Assembly: GCF_003852425.1 (NCBI RefSeq)
Contig: NZ_QAJN01000001.1
Span: 509,987-573,986, forward strand
Length of the DNA: 64,000 bases
Reading direction: 5' to 3'
DNA from: Paucibacter sp. KBW04
GTDB lineage: Bacteria; Pseudomonadota; Gammaproteobacteria; Burkholderiales; Burkholderiaceae_C
Shown: positions 10,285 to 17,803 of the stretch, piece by piece
How positions within the stretch are numbered: position 1 is the stretch's first letter
How the letters are laid out: the number at the start of each line of letters is the position of its first letter
Notes under the pieces: model-generated
What the model saw: the letters and a program-made list of their open reading frames with translations, nothing else
What the model was told of the DNA's origin: nothing
Database searches by the model: none
Made by a program: the position numbers and the translations under genes

Positions 10285-10336
10285 ACTCAACGTTGGAATT
10301 CAACCGACCAGGGTCGGCTGCAATGACAGGTTAGCC
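10285..10336 (-). other. attC-like integron recombination site closing the DUF4375 cassette
   Basis: Read on the minus strand: R''-like box GGCTAAC (10336-10330), a short stem with CCGACC/GGTCGG arms, and the end box AACGTTGAGT carrying GTTGAGT (10291-10285), which fits the GTTRRRY consensus. It lies one base after the stop codon of the DUF4375 gene. At 52 bases it is shorter than most attC sites and GGCTAAC departs from RYYYAAC at one position. Its box nevertheless pairs exactly with the TTAGCC start of the same cassette at 10829-10824. Confidence 0.6.
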
Positions 10337-10337
10337 G

Positions 10338-10805
10338 TCATCGCCGCGCCGTCTCTGACTGCCACGCGTCGGCGAAGGAATTGGCAGCAGCCTCAAAGCC
10401 ACCAGCCTCGGACTCCAGGCTCTTGAAGAACGGATCATCAAGCGCATCAAAAGGGTCCTGCGCTCCGACGCTAGCCTCTGCGTGTGCATCAAGCAGACTT
10501 TGACGAACTGCTCTTTCCCTGGGGAACGGCGAGTCAAACCAGGCAATGGACTTGGCAATCAGTTTCGCCGTTTCTGGCATGCCAAGCTTCTGGAAGGCGT
10601 CGAGCGCTTCGGGGGCTAGCACTCCAGTTGAGTTTCCATAGAACTGATGGAAGCCACCGTTGCAAATCTCGGATTGACACCAGTGAGCAGCGAATAGCAC
10701 TCGTGAGACTTCGGGGGCCGCCTCATAGTCAGCCAAAAACTGCTCGCCACCGCCGTAAATCGAGATGGTGTCCCACACGGGGCGAACAAGGTTCCAGTAG
10801 TCCAT
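10338..10805 (-). CDS. DUF4375 (DMP19-like) protein, integron cassette gene
   Basis: 155 residues from ATG 10805 (MDYWNLVRPVWDTISIYGGG). The motif CQSEICNGGFHQFYGNSTG identifies the DUF4375 domain shared with Neisseria DMP19, described as a DNA-mimic protein; function here is unknown. A longer frame starts at 10898, but its first 31 codons fall inside the attC-like site 10824-10949, so the internal start, 18 bases after the cassette boundary, is preferred. The gene fills its cassette: stop TGA is one base before the downstream site. Proteins of this family are frequent cargo in mobile arrays. Confidence 0.8.
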   Translation of the reverse strand: MDYWNLVRPVWDTISIYGGGEQFLADYEAAPEVSRVLFAAHWCQSEICNGGFHQFYGNSTGVLAPEALDAFQKLGMPETAKLIAKSIAWFDSPFPRERAVRQSLLDAHAEASVGAQDPFDALDDPFFKSLESEAGGFEAAANSFADAWQSETARR

Positions 10806-10823
10806 CGCCTGATCCTGCTTGAC

Positions 10824-10949
10824 GGCTAACGAGGCTTTCCAAAAACCCAAAATTCGCAGCCACGCCCACCTCTCGGTGCGCGTGAACACTCGCGACATTG
10901 AATCTCTAGGTTCATCGGTGAATTTTGGTTTGTGTGCCGCAGGTTCGGC
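10824..10949 (-). other. attC-like site upstream of the DUF4375 cassette
   Basis: Minus strand: end box GTTAGCC (10830-10824), preceded by a long imperfect stem in which GAATTTTGGGTTTTTG pairs with CAAACCAAAATTCAC, and an opening box GCCGAAC (10949-10943). About 126 bases, the same size class as the site at 12641-12769. The opening box deviates from consensus and abuts the IS element, so this site may be altered at its outer end. Confidence 0.6.
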
Positions 10950-12613
10950 ACCTGAGTGATTGTGCCGCCTGTTACCTGCCTTACTGAACCCCGGTTTGCC
11001 CGAAGCCCGTTCTCTGCAACTTCTCGATGTTGTGCACCATGCAGTACAGGCTCCACTGCGTCCTGACTTTGGCTTGCCCGCGCAGGTTCAGTCGGTTCAT
11101 CCGCTTGTTGTGCCGCAGGTTCGCAAACACCGGCTCCACGGTGCCGATGCGCTGGCTGTACAACTGCCGGCCTCGGGGTGAGTCGATGGCCTGGCGCATG
11201 CGTTCGCTGGGGTGGCAGAGGTCCACGGGCCTGGGGAAGAAGCGGGCAACTTGCCGGCCTCGCTCGTCTTGGGTGCTGTCTTTGCCGCCCTCTTTGGATC
11301 GTCTCCGCTTCAGGCATTGCCCGCTTAGCGGACAAGCAGCGCAGTCGCTGGCCTGAGCGATGTAGGTCTGGTACGGGTGCCCGCTGGCAGAGACATGCAC
11401 GCGGCCTTTGCGGCTCAATACTTGGCCTGCTGGGCAGGTGGCGGTGTTGTCTTCATCATTGAAGCTGAAGTCCTTGGGTCTGAAGAACTTGATCTCTGGC
11501 GGCTCGCCGCTGGCCTTCTTCTCCGACAGGGGGTCAGGTTTTGCCTTGTGTTTGTCTCGGCCATCAAAGCGCTCATCGCGTTTGCGCATCTGGCCGTCGG
11601 CGATCAAGGCGGGGGTGTTGTTGTCATGCAGCTGCTGCACATTGGCATCGCTGTGGTAGCCAGCATCGGCGGTGACGAGCGTGTCGCTGTCGCTCCAGGG
11701 CTTGGCTTGTTCGATCATGGGTGTAAGCATGGCTTGCTCGGAGCCCGAGCCCACCACATCGGCCGCGATGATGACTTGGTGGGCACTGTCCACCGCCGCT
11801 TGTGCCGCATAGCCTTGGATGACGCCTTTGTTGGTGGCCATCTTGGCGCTGTCGGGGTCGGTGATATTGGACTTGAGCTCCTGGCTCTTGTTGTTCAAGC
11901 GCTTGGGGCTTTGCGAGACGAAGGCCCGCGTACGCGCTGCCTCTTGGCGCAGCGCATCAATGCGGGCTTGGCGCTTGGCCTCCAGTGCTTCTTGCGCGCC
12001 GGCTTTGTCTTGGGCTTGGTGCAGCGCCAGGATTTTGTCGGCCGCCTTGTCCAGCCGCTCGGCTCGGTGGCTCAACTCTTGATGCGTGCCGCTGCGTTCT
12101 TTGCTAGCGTTGCTGGGCAACTTGACGCCGTCGATCGCAAACATCTCGCGGCCGATCAGGCCCTGGGCATCGCAGGTCATCAGCACTTGCGCGAACAAAG
12201 GCTTGATCTGATCACTCAGCGACACCACGAACTTGGCGATGTGTGCGTGGCTGGGCTGGCTGTCGCCAATGATGGCGATGAACTGGACGTTGCGAGCGCA
12301 TGCGTTTGCGATGCTGCGGCCGGAGATCAGGCCTTGGCTGTAGGCCAGCAAGACAATCTTGAGCATCACGCGTGGGTCATAGGCGCTGGCCCCAACGGCG
12401 TCGTTCTTGAAGCGTGCGTCCAAGGCGCTCAGATCCAATTCGTGATCGACCAGGTAGTTCAACGCAAAGGCAAAACTGCCCGGCACGATCTGCTCCGACA
12501 ACACCACCGGCAGCATCAGTGCGTGGCAATCACTGGGTTTGTAGCGCGGCATTGTGGCCTCCTCAACGCGTCGGTGTATTTGACGCGTCAGGGGCCTAAC
12601 AATGAATCGGGTG
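10949..12613 (-). mobile_element. IS1182-family insertion sequence (approximate ends)
   Basis: About 1.66 kb holding one intact transposase gene. The ends are estimated from an imperfect inverted repeat: the left edge reads CACCTGAGTGATTGT inward from 10949, and the right edge, read on the minus strand, CACCCGATTCATTGT inward from 12613 (12 of 15 matches). Each edge touches a small palindrome (10934-10951 and 12605-12623), and seven T follow the right one. A target duplication was not identified. The element lies between two attC-like sites. Confidence 0.65.
10981..12552 (-). CDS. IS1182-family transposase
   Basis: 523 residues, apparently full length. The N-terminal DUF772-type region (YDPRVMLKIVLLAYSQGLISGR) is followed by a DDE-type core: first Asp in FAIDGVKLPSNASK, second in LVTADAGYHSD, Glu in YSQRIGTVEPVFANLRHNKR. 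A cysteine-rich stretch (CPLSGQC) lies between, as in IS1182 relatives. ATG 12552 has GAGGAGG upstream. No frameshift or stop is seen, so the element may still be active. Confidence 0.93.
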   Translation of the reverse strand: MPRYKPSDCHALMLPVVLSEQIVPGSFAFALNYLVDHELDLSALDARFKNDAVGASAYDPRVMLKIVLLAYSQGLISGRSIANACARNVQFIAIIGDSQPSHAHIAKFVVSLSDQIKPLFAQVLMTCDAQGLIGREMFAIDGVKLPSNASKERSGTHQELSHRAERLDKAADKILALHQAQDKAGAQEALEAKRQARIDALRQEAARTRAFVSQSPKRLNNKSQELKSNITDPDSAKMATNKGVIQGYAAQAAVDSAHQVIIAADVVGSGSEQAMLTPMIEQAKPWSDSDTLVTADAGYHSDANVQQLHDNNTPALIADGQMRKRDERFDGRDKHKAKPDPLSEKKASGEPPEIKFFRPKDFSFNDEDNTATCPAGQVLSRKGRVHVSASGHPYQTYIAQASDCAACPLSGQCLKRRRSKEGGKDSTQDERGRQVARFFPRPVDLCHPSERMRQAIDSPRGRQLYSQRIGTVEPVFANLRHNKRMNRLNLRGQAKVRTQWSLYCMVHNIEKLQRTGFGQTGVQ

Positions 12614-12640
12614 TCACCCGATTGGGAGGTTTTTTTACAG

Positions 12641-12769
12641 CTTCAACGTTCGAGCTAGCCGGACCGCGGAGGCAGGACGCCTTGGCCCGAGCTGAGAGAA
12701 TGTACCGCGTACCTCAGCTCGTGCCAAGGTGGCCTGCCGTAGCGGGTCCGGTTGAGCGAGTTGTTAGGC
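12641..12769 (-). other. attC site (129 bp) closing the secreted-protein cassette
   Basis: Minus strand: R'' box GCCTAAC (12769-12763) fits RYYYAAC, followed by AACTCGCTCAACCGGACC, a long bulged stem (GCCAAGG and GAGCTGAG arms pair with their partners), then GGTCCGGCTAGCTCGAAC and the end box GTTGAAG (12647-12641). The overall architecture is that of a canonical attC. It starts one base after the stop codon of the gene at 12771-13202. Confidence 0.8.
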
Positions 12770-12770
12770 C

Positions 12771-13202
12771 TCACTGAGCGAGGGTGAAACCCGGGACGGG
12801 CTCGCTCTCAACGTACTTGGGGTGATAGATGTCGACCACTACGGACGCTGGCCGGGTTGCGGGACATGTGAGTTCATAGAAATCCACCGGATACCCAAAG
12901 ATCCCGCGCAAACCACTGCCGCGCCTTCTGAAACCTGGGGCACTTCCGTCTGCACAGCGCAGGCGAGAGAGATAGGCGTTAGTTCCCTTCAGTCCCTGGA
13001 CTCTGATGGGATGCTCCCCGCTTCCGAGTGGATGACGCGCAAGTTCCTCAGCATCAACTTTCGGAGGCTGCCAGTCCGGATAGAACCTCTGCATACGTTT
13101 GACAGGATCAAAGTCAGGCGAATCCGGGTCCATGGATTGCGCTGACGCTGATGAGACAGCGATGGCAGTGATCCAGTGAACGAGTACTCGCAGAGGGCGC
13201 AT
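12771..13202 (-). CDS. Secreted hypothetical protein, integron cassette gene
   Basis: 143 residues with a probable cleavable signal peptide (about 1-22, ending SSASAQS). The mature part contains a conserved-looking core GTNAYLSRLRCADGSAP and GIFGYPVDFYELTCP with two cysteines, followed by DIYHPKY. No function is recognised. The gene occupies a complete cassette: the TTAGGC boundary at 13216-13211 is 8 bases before the start codon, and the stop is one base before the attC at 12769. Start ATG 13202. Likely dependent on an upstream promoter or read-through. Confidence 0.75.
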   Translation of the reverse strand: MRPLRVLVHWITAIAVSSASAQSMDPDSPDFDPVKRMQRFYPDWQPPKVDAEELARHPLGSGEHPIRVQGLKGTNAYLSRLRCADGSAPGFRRRGSGLRGIFGYPVDFYELTCPATRPASVVVDIYHPKYVESEPVPGFTLAQ

Positions 13203-13210
13203 TTGGTGAG

Positions 13211-13294
13211 GCCTAACAGTCAGCGTTTATCTGCCGCCGCACAGCCGTGACGAAGCAGCCCAATGCGGCCGGCGGCAGGTAAACCGTGTTGAAC
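13211..13294 (-). other. attC site (84 bp) upstream of the secreted-protein cassette
   Basis: Minus strand: opening box GTTCAAC (13294-13288) fits RYYYAAC; the stem GTTTACCTGCCGCC pairs with GGCGGCAGATAAAC with a single G-T wobble; the end box GTTAGGC (13217-13211) fits GTTRRRY. The TTAGGC of this box is the exact complement of the GCCTAA that ends the cassette at 12769, as expected for the two ends of one cassette. Confidence 0.78.
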
Positions 13295-13911
13295 GAAACC
13301 GCCACCCCAGCGGTGAATAGACCGGCTCGGGGTAAGCGAAGGGGGTTGGTTCAAATCGGCGTGGGGCATGGCACCCATTATGGGCGTCGGGTCTGCCCCT
13401 GCCCTTGGTGCAATCCCCAGACGCCCGCGTTTCTTCATTTCAACTGCGACCCCATTTGACTAGTTTGCAGCCCATGTCCAGGGCTCGCCCACTTGCTGCA
13501 CAGCCCAGCCCCCCACCGCCTCGCTGGCATGGTGTTGCTGGCTCGAGTTCGCCAAGTATTCACGGCGGACCTCTGGCCTGATTGCCAGCAAGACCTGACC
13601 CCGGCGCGGGCAGCTGCTTGAGCCCCTTGAGCGTCTGCACGACCACCAGCCGCCCGGTCTTGCACTGCGGGCATTGGTGGATGTCAATCTGCGCCACGCG
13701 GGCCATGAAGGCTTGGGGCGAGAGGGTCAGGCCTTAAATCTCAAGGCCCCATCTACTCCGTGACGACGTTTTGGCAGGGCAGCGAACGGCTGCTTTGGGC
13801 ACCTTGCAGCCCCCAAGGCCTGAACACTGACCGGCTCCTTTGACCGAGGCCGGTCATTGAAGCCGAAATCGCTTGTACGGCTGTGGCAGCAACTTTGGTG
13901 TACTGGCAGCC
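13295..13911. other. Non-coding/decayed stretch flanking the cassette cluster
   Basis: Apart from the transposase fragment at 13560-13733, nothing here could be supported as a gene. An integron integrase would be expected on this side, on the plus strand, and was not found. The cassette that should end at the 13294 box has no recognisable start. The last 180 bases, before the ETF-QO stop, hold short GC-rich inverted repeats but no clear terminator. Confidence 0.5.
13560..13733 (-). pseudogene. C-terminal fragment of a transposase (possibly IS91-like)
   Basis: Open frame of 57 codons ending at TGA 13562-13560 and closed upstream by an in-frame TAA. It reads VAQIDIHQCPQCKTGRLVVV and continues QTLKGLKQLPAPG, resembling the zinc-ribbon tail of IS91-type transposases by pattern memory only. 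The rest of such a gene is absent. It contains one copy of the recurring 13-base motif (13588-13602). Confidence 0.4.
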
Positions 13912-15600
13912 TTACATGCCCGCGTAGTTCGGCCCACCGCCCCCCTCGGGCGTGACCCAGACGATGTTCTGGGTCGGGTCCTTGATGTCGCAGGTCTTGC
14001 AGTGCACGCAGTTCTGCGCATTGATTTGCAGGCGGTCGCTGCCGTCTTCGTTCTTCATGAACTCGTAGACGCCGGCCGGGCAGTAGCGGGCCTCGGGGCC
14101 GCCGTACAGGGCCAGGTTGATGCGCACAGGCACAGTGGCGTCTTTCAGCGTCAGGTGAGCCGGTTGGTTCTCTTCGTGGTTGGTGTTGGACACGAACACC
14201 GAGGAGAGACGATCAAAGGTCAGCTTGCCATCGGGCTTGGGGTAGTCGATCTTGGCGCACTCGGCCGCGGGCTTGAGGTAGAGGTGATCGGCCTGCGGGC
14301 GGTGGATGGTCCAGGGCGGGGCCTTGAAGCCCAGCTTGGGCAGCAGCCATTGCTCGATGCCCGTCATCAGGGTGCCGACGGTATTGCCCTTCTTGAACCA
14401 CTGCTTGAAGTTGCGCGACTGGTTCAACTCCGCATGCAGCCAGCTTTGTTCGAAGGCGGCCGGGTAGGCGCTCAGCTCGTCGTGTTGACGGCCGGCGGCC
14501 AGGGCCTCGAAGGCGGCCTCGGCCGCCAGCATGCCGGTCTTGATGGCGGCATGGCTGCCCTTGATGCGGGCGGCGTTCAGGTAACCGGCATCGCAGCCCA
14601 CCAGGGCGCCGCCAGGGAAGACGGTCTTGGGCAGGCTCAGCAAGCCACCCGCGGTGATGGCGCGGGCACCGTAGCTGATGCGCTTGCCGCCTTCGATGTG
14701 TTTGCGGATGCTGGGGTGGGTCTTCCAGCGCTGCATTTCCTCGAAGGGCGAGAGCCAGGGGTTTTTATAGTCCAGCCCGACCACATAGCCCAGCGTGACC
14801 TTATTGCCTTCCAGGTGGTAGAGGAAGCCGCCGCCATAGGTGTCGCCGTCCATGGGCCAGCCGGCGGTGTGCACCACCTGGCCGGGCTTGGCTTGCGCCT
14901 CGGGCACTTCCCACAGCTCCTTGATGCCGATGGCATAACTTTGTGGGTCCTTGCCAGCGTCGAGCTGGAACTTGGCGATCAGCTGCTTGCCCAGATGGCC
15001 GCGCGCGCCCTCGGCAAAGACGGTGTACTTGCCCAGCAGCTCCATGCCCAGCTGGAAGTTTTCGGTCGGCTCGCCGTCCTTGCCCACGCCCAGATTGCCG
15101 GTGGCCACGCCGCGCACGCTGCCGTCTTCGCCATAAACAATCTCGGCGGCGGTGAAGCCGGGGAAGATTTCCACGCCCAGGGCTTCGGCCTGCTCACCCA
15201 GCCATTTGGTCACAGCGCCCAGGGAGATGACGTAGTTGCCATGGTTGTGGAAGCACTCGGGGATCAACCACTGCGGGGTTTGCGTGGCGCCGGTCTCGTT
15301 CAGGAACAAGACCTCGTCATCGCTGACGGCCTGGTTCAGCGGAGCGCCCAGCTCTTTCCAATTGGGCAGCAGCTCGGTCAGGGCGCGTGGGTCCATCACC
15401 GCGCCGGAGAGGATGTGGGCGCCGGGCTCGGAGCCTTTTTCCAGCACCACGACGGAGAGTTCCTGGCTCTTGGCCGCAGCCAGTTGCTTGAGGCGAATGG
15501 CGGTGGCCAGGCCACCGGGGCCGGCGCCGACGACGACCACGTCGTATTCCATGGATTCGCGGGGGCCGTATTGGGCGAGGAGGTCCTGGCTTGTCGTCAT
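13912..15600 (-). CDS. Electron-transfer flavoprotein:ubiquinone oxidoreductase
   Basis: Membrane-associated flavo-iron-sulfur protein that passes electrons from ETF (reduced by acyl-CoA dehydrogenases) to ubiquinone. 562 residues, full length. The FAD Rossmann motif VVVGAGPGGLATA is near residues 20-32. The C-terminal 4Fe-4S ligands are Cys507, Cys531, Cys534 and Cys537 (CPAGVYEF and CVHCKTC). ATG 15600. Two acyl-CoA dehydrogenase genes at 61-63.5 kb would be upstream partners in the same electron route; no etfAB is in this window. Confidence 0.96.
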   Translation of the reverse strand: MTTSQDLLAQYGPRESMEYDVVVVGAGPGGLATAIRLKQLAAAKSQELSVVVLEKGSEPGAHILSGAVMDPRALTELLPNWKELGAPLNQAVSDDEVLFLNETGATQTPQWLIPECFHNHGNYVISLGAVTKWLGEQAEALGVEIFPGFTAAEIVYGEDGSVRGVATGNLGVGKDGEPTENFQLGMELLGKYTVFAEGARGHLGKQLIAKFQLDAGKDPQSYAIGIKELWEVPEAQAKPGQVVHTAGWPMDGDTYGGGFLYHLEGNKVTLGYVVGLDYKNPWLSPFEEMQRWKTHPSIRKHIEGGKRISYGARAITAGGLLSLPKTVFPGGALVGCDAGYLNAARIKGSHAAIKTGMLAAEAAFEALAAGRQHDELSAYPAAFEQSWLHAELNQSRNFKQWFKKGNTVGTLMTGIEQWLLPKLGFKAPPWTIHRPQADHLYLKPAAECAKIDYPKPDGKLTFDRLSSVFVSNTNHEENQPAHLTLKDATVPVRINLALYGGPEARYCPAGVYEFMKNEDGSDRLQINAQNCVHCKTCDIKDPTQNIVWVTPEGGGGPNYAGM

Positions 15601-15713
15601 TGTGAGGGTCCTGGTAGATCAATTGGCCGCAATTCTAGCCAGCCTGAGGACTAAAAAGCACGATCGTTCGATTTTGTAGACGCTGGGGTCTACCCGCCTT
15701 GGCGCGGGGGTGT

Positions 15714-16787
15714 TCAGGGGCGACGGGTCGAGGCCAGCGTGTCGCGTGGCGACTCGTCGAACATCTCGCGGTACTCCTGGGCGAAACGGCCCAGATGATA
15801 AAAGCCCCAGCGCAAGGCCACCTCGGTGATGTGGCTGTGGGGCTCGGCGCGTAGCAACTCCTCGTGCGCCTGGCGCAGACGCAGCTCGCGCAACATGCGC
15901 ATGGGGCTGACCCCGCGGTAGCGCTGAAAACCCAGGAACAAGCTGCGCACGCTCACCCCTGCCACGGCGGCCAACTGAGCGGGGCTCAAGGCCTCGTGGC
16001 AATGCGCCAGCAAGAACTCTTCCACCAGGCGCACCGTGCGCGGCGCCAAGGGCGCGCCACTGCCGCGCAGCAGCGCGCTGTGGTCATGCGCCTGGCCGGC
16101 CAGCAGGGCGGCGATCAGGCGGTGTTGCAGCTGCAAGGCCGAGAGCGGGTAGCGGCTGGCCAGGGGCAAGGCCAGCGCTTGAGGGCTGGCCGCCTGTGTG
16201 GCGGCCGCAAAGTCGAACAAGGAGAGCAGGGCTTCTTGCAAGGCGGGCTGGGCCTCCAGGCGCAGCTGGGGCGCGAACACCGGGGCGCTCAAGCCGGGCT
16301 CGCCACACCAGCTCTGCGCAAAGCGCTGCACCGCTGTGGCCTCGATGCGCAGCAGCAATTGCTCATTGCCCGCATGCCAGCGCATGCGCAGATCGGGCTG
16401 GGGCGAGAGCAGGCTGGCGCAAGCCTCGTCGGAGAGAAAGTCGTGGCTGCCGCTGGCAATCTCGGCCTGGCCTTGCAGCGGGATCTGGATCAGATAAAAG
16501 CGCTCCAGCGGGCCGGGCAGGATGTCGACCGTGGCGCCGTAGCGCAGCCGGCTCATGCTCAGCAAGCCCAGGGGCAGATGATCCATCTGCATGGCCACCG
16601 GCCGGCTTCCAGAGCCTGCCAAACCGCTACGCCGGGGCTCCAGGCGATGCGGTTTGAACACCCGGCCGACCAGGGCCTGGGCCTGTTCCACATCGTCGGA
16701 CTCAAACAGCAGGCGGCGCGCGGCCGCACGCTCCCAGCCTTGGCTGAGTTGCTGTGCGGCACTGAGGCGGGGCTGTTGTGAGGCCAT
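15714..16787 (-). CDS. AraC-family transcriptional regulator
   Basis: About 357 residues. The N-terminal sensor half has the AraC_binding-type pattern (MDHLPLGLLSMSRLRYGA, then FYLIQIPLQGQAEI); the C-terminal 100 residues carry two helix-turn-helix motifs (LSPAQLAAVAGVSVRSLFLG and ITEVALRWGFYHLGRFAQEY). ATG 16787 is preferred over an upstream TTG at 16832; neither has a strong Shine-Dalgarno site. It is divergent from the SDR-monooxygenase operon at 16993, so it is the likely activator of that operon, with effector inferred to be the aromatic substrate or a metabolite. Confidence 0.88.
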   Translation of the reverse strand: MASQQPRLSAAQQLSQGWERAAARRLLFESDDVEQAQALVGRVFKPHRLEPRRSGLAGSGSRPVAMQMDHLPLGLLSMSRLRYGATVDILPGPLERFYLIQIPLQGQAEIASGSHDFLSDEACASLLSPQPDLRMRWHAGNEQLLLRIEATAVQRFAQSWCGEPGLSAPVFAPQLRLEAQPALQEALLSLFDFAAATQAASPQALALPLASRYPLSALQLQHRLIAALLAGQAHDHSALLRGSGAPLAPRTVRLVEEFLLAHCHEALSPAQLAAVAGVSVRSLFLGFQRYRGVSPMRMLRELRLRQAHEELLRAEPHSHITEVALRWGFYHLGRFAQEYREMFDESPRDTLASTRRP

Positions 16788-16992
16788 GGTCGGGGCGTCT
16801 AGCGCTAAAGCGAGCGCGGGGATTTGTTGCAAATCAATGTAGCAGCGCAGGGCCGCGGCTTGTCACTGGGCAGACCCGCAGCCGGGCCCAAGTTCTTGCA
16901 CTTTTTGGATAGTGCTTGCAGCCAGTGGATAGCCGCTTGGGCCCAGGCCTTGGAGCATGGGCCACCGAACAACAAGCAACGGAGACAGGCGT

Positions 16993-17781
16993 ATGCAAGG
17001 ACTTCAGGACAAGGTGGTGATCGTCACCGGCGGAGCAACCCTGATCGGGCGTGCCGTGGTGGATGGCTTGTTGGGCTATGGCGCCCGGGTGGCGGTGCTG
17101 GATCTGGATGCGGCCGGCGTGCAGGCCCTGGCCGCACGCCAGGACGCCCGGCTGCTGGCGCTGAAGCTGGATCTCACCGACGACGCGGCCCTGGCCTATG
17201 CCGTGGGCCAGGTGCGCGAGCGCCTGGGCGGGGTGGACGGCTTGGTGAATCTGGCCTGCAGCTATCTGGACCAGGGCCTGGCCTCGCCGCGCTCGGAATG
17301 GCTGCAGGCCCTGGATGTGAATCTGGTCAGCGCCGTGATGATGGTGCGGGCCGTGCGCGAGCTGATGGTGGCGCGGGGCGGCGGCGCCATTGTCAACTTC
17401 ACCAGCATTTCCTCCAAGGTGGCGCAGACCGGGCGCTGGCTTTACCCGGTGTCCAAGGCCGCCCTGGTGCAACTGACCCGCAATATGGCCATGGACCTGG
17501 CGCCGGATCGCATCCGTGTCAACTCCGTCTCGCCCGGCTGGACCTGGTGTCGGTTGATGGAGGAGTTGAGCCAGGGCGACCGGGCCAAGACCGATGCGGT
17601 GGCCGCGCCTTTTCATCTGCTGGGCCGGGTGGGTGAACCAGCCGAGGTGGCCGAGGTGGTGGCATTCTTGCTGTCAAGCCACGCCAGCTTTGTCACCGGC
17701 GCCGACTACGCGGTGGACGGCGGCTACTCCGCCATGGGCCCCGAGCAAAACCAGCCCGCCATCCCCAAGCTTGCTGTTTGA
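16993..17781 (+). CDS. Short-chain dehydrogenase/reductase, first gene of the monooxygenase operon
   Basis: 262 residues, NAD(P)-dependent SDR fold: cofactor motif VTGGATLIG near 11-19, catalytic Ser in NFTSISSK and the YPVSK Tyr-Lys pair. ATG 16993 with GGAGA 12 bases upstream. It is followed 22 bases later by a StyA-type monooxygenase. In described indole-oxidation clusters an SDR oxidises the dihydrodiol produced by the monooxygenase; a similar role is inferred here. Confidence 0.9.
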   Translation: MQGLQDKVVIVTGGATLIGRAVVDGLLGYGARVAVLDLDAAGVQALAARQDARLLALKLDLTDDAALAYAVGQVRERLGGVDGLVNLACSYLDQGLASPRSEWLQALDVNLVSAVMMVRAVRELMVARGGGAIVNFTSISSKVAQTGRWLYPVSKAALVQLTRNMAMDLAPDRIRVNSVSPGWTWCRLMEELSQGDRAKTDAVAAPFHLLGRVGEPAEVAEVVAFLLSSHASFVTGADYAVDGGYSAMGPEQNQPAIPKLAV

Positions 17782-17803
17782 ACCCCGCTCAATGGAGACT
17801 GCC

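Noticed and set aside
9948-10286. 112-codon minus-strand frame starting right after the attC-like box GTTGAGT, considered as a further cassette gene
   Set aside because: It runs into the GNAT gene, and no closing attC box complementary to its start was found.
10079-10426. 115-codon plus-strand frame near the cassette cluster
   Set aside because: Runs through the attC-like site and antisense into the DUF4375 gene; no ribosome site or family feature.
11377-12777. 466-codon plus-strand frame across the insertion sequence
   Set aside because: Antisense to the intact transposase; no motif of its own.
10285-13294. Possible CRISPR array, because of several spaced repeats
   Set aside because: The repeats are unequal inverted-repeat sites with only short conserved end boxes and they flank genes; there are no identical direct repeats or spacers.
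13220-13438. 72-codon minus-strand frame considered as a cassette gene
   Set aside because: It reads through the whole attC site at 13211-13294 instead of stopping before it, and has no recognisable features.
13873-15654. 593-codon plus-strand frame
   Set aside because: Antisense shadow of the ETF-QO gene, which has complete catalytic motifs.
16824-17636. 270-codon plus-strand frame overlapping the SDR
   Set aside because: Frame-shifted shadow rich in Gly, Arg and Ala; the SDR in the neighbouring frame has all motifs.
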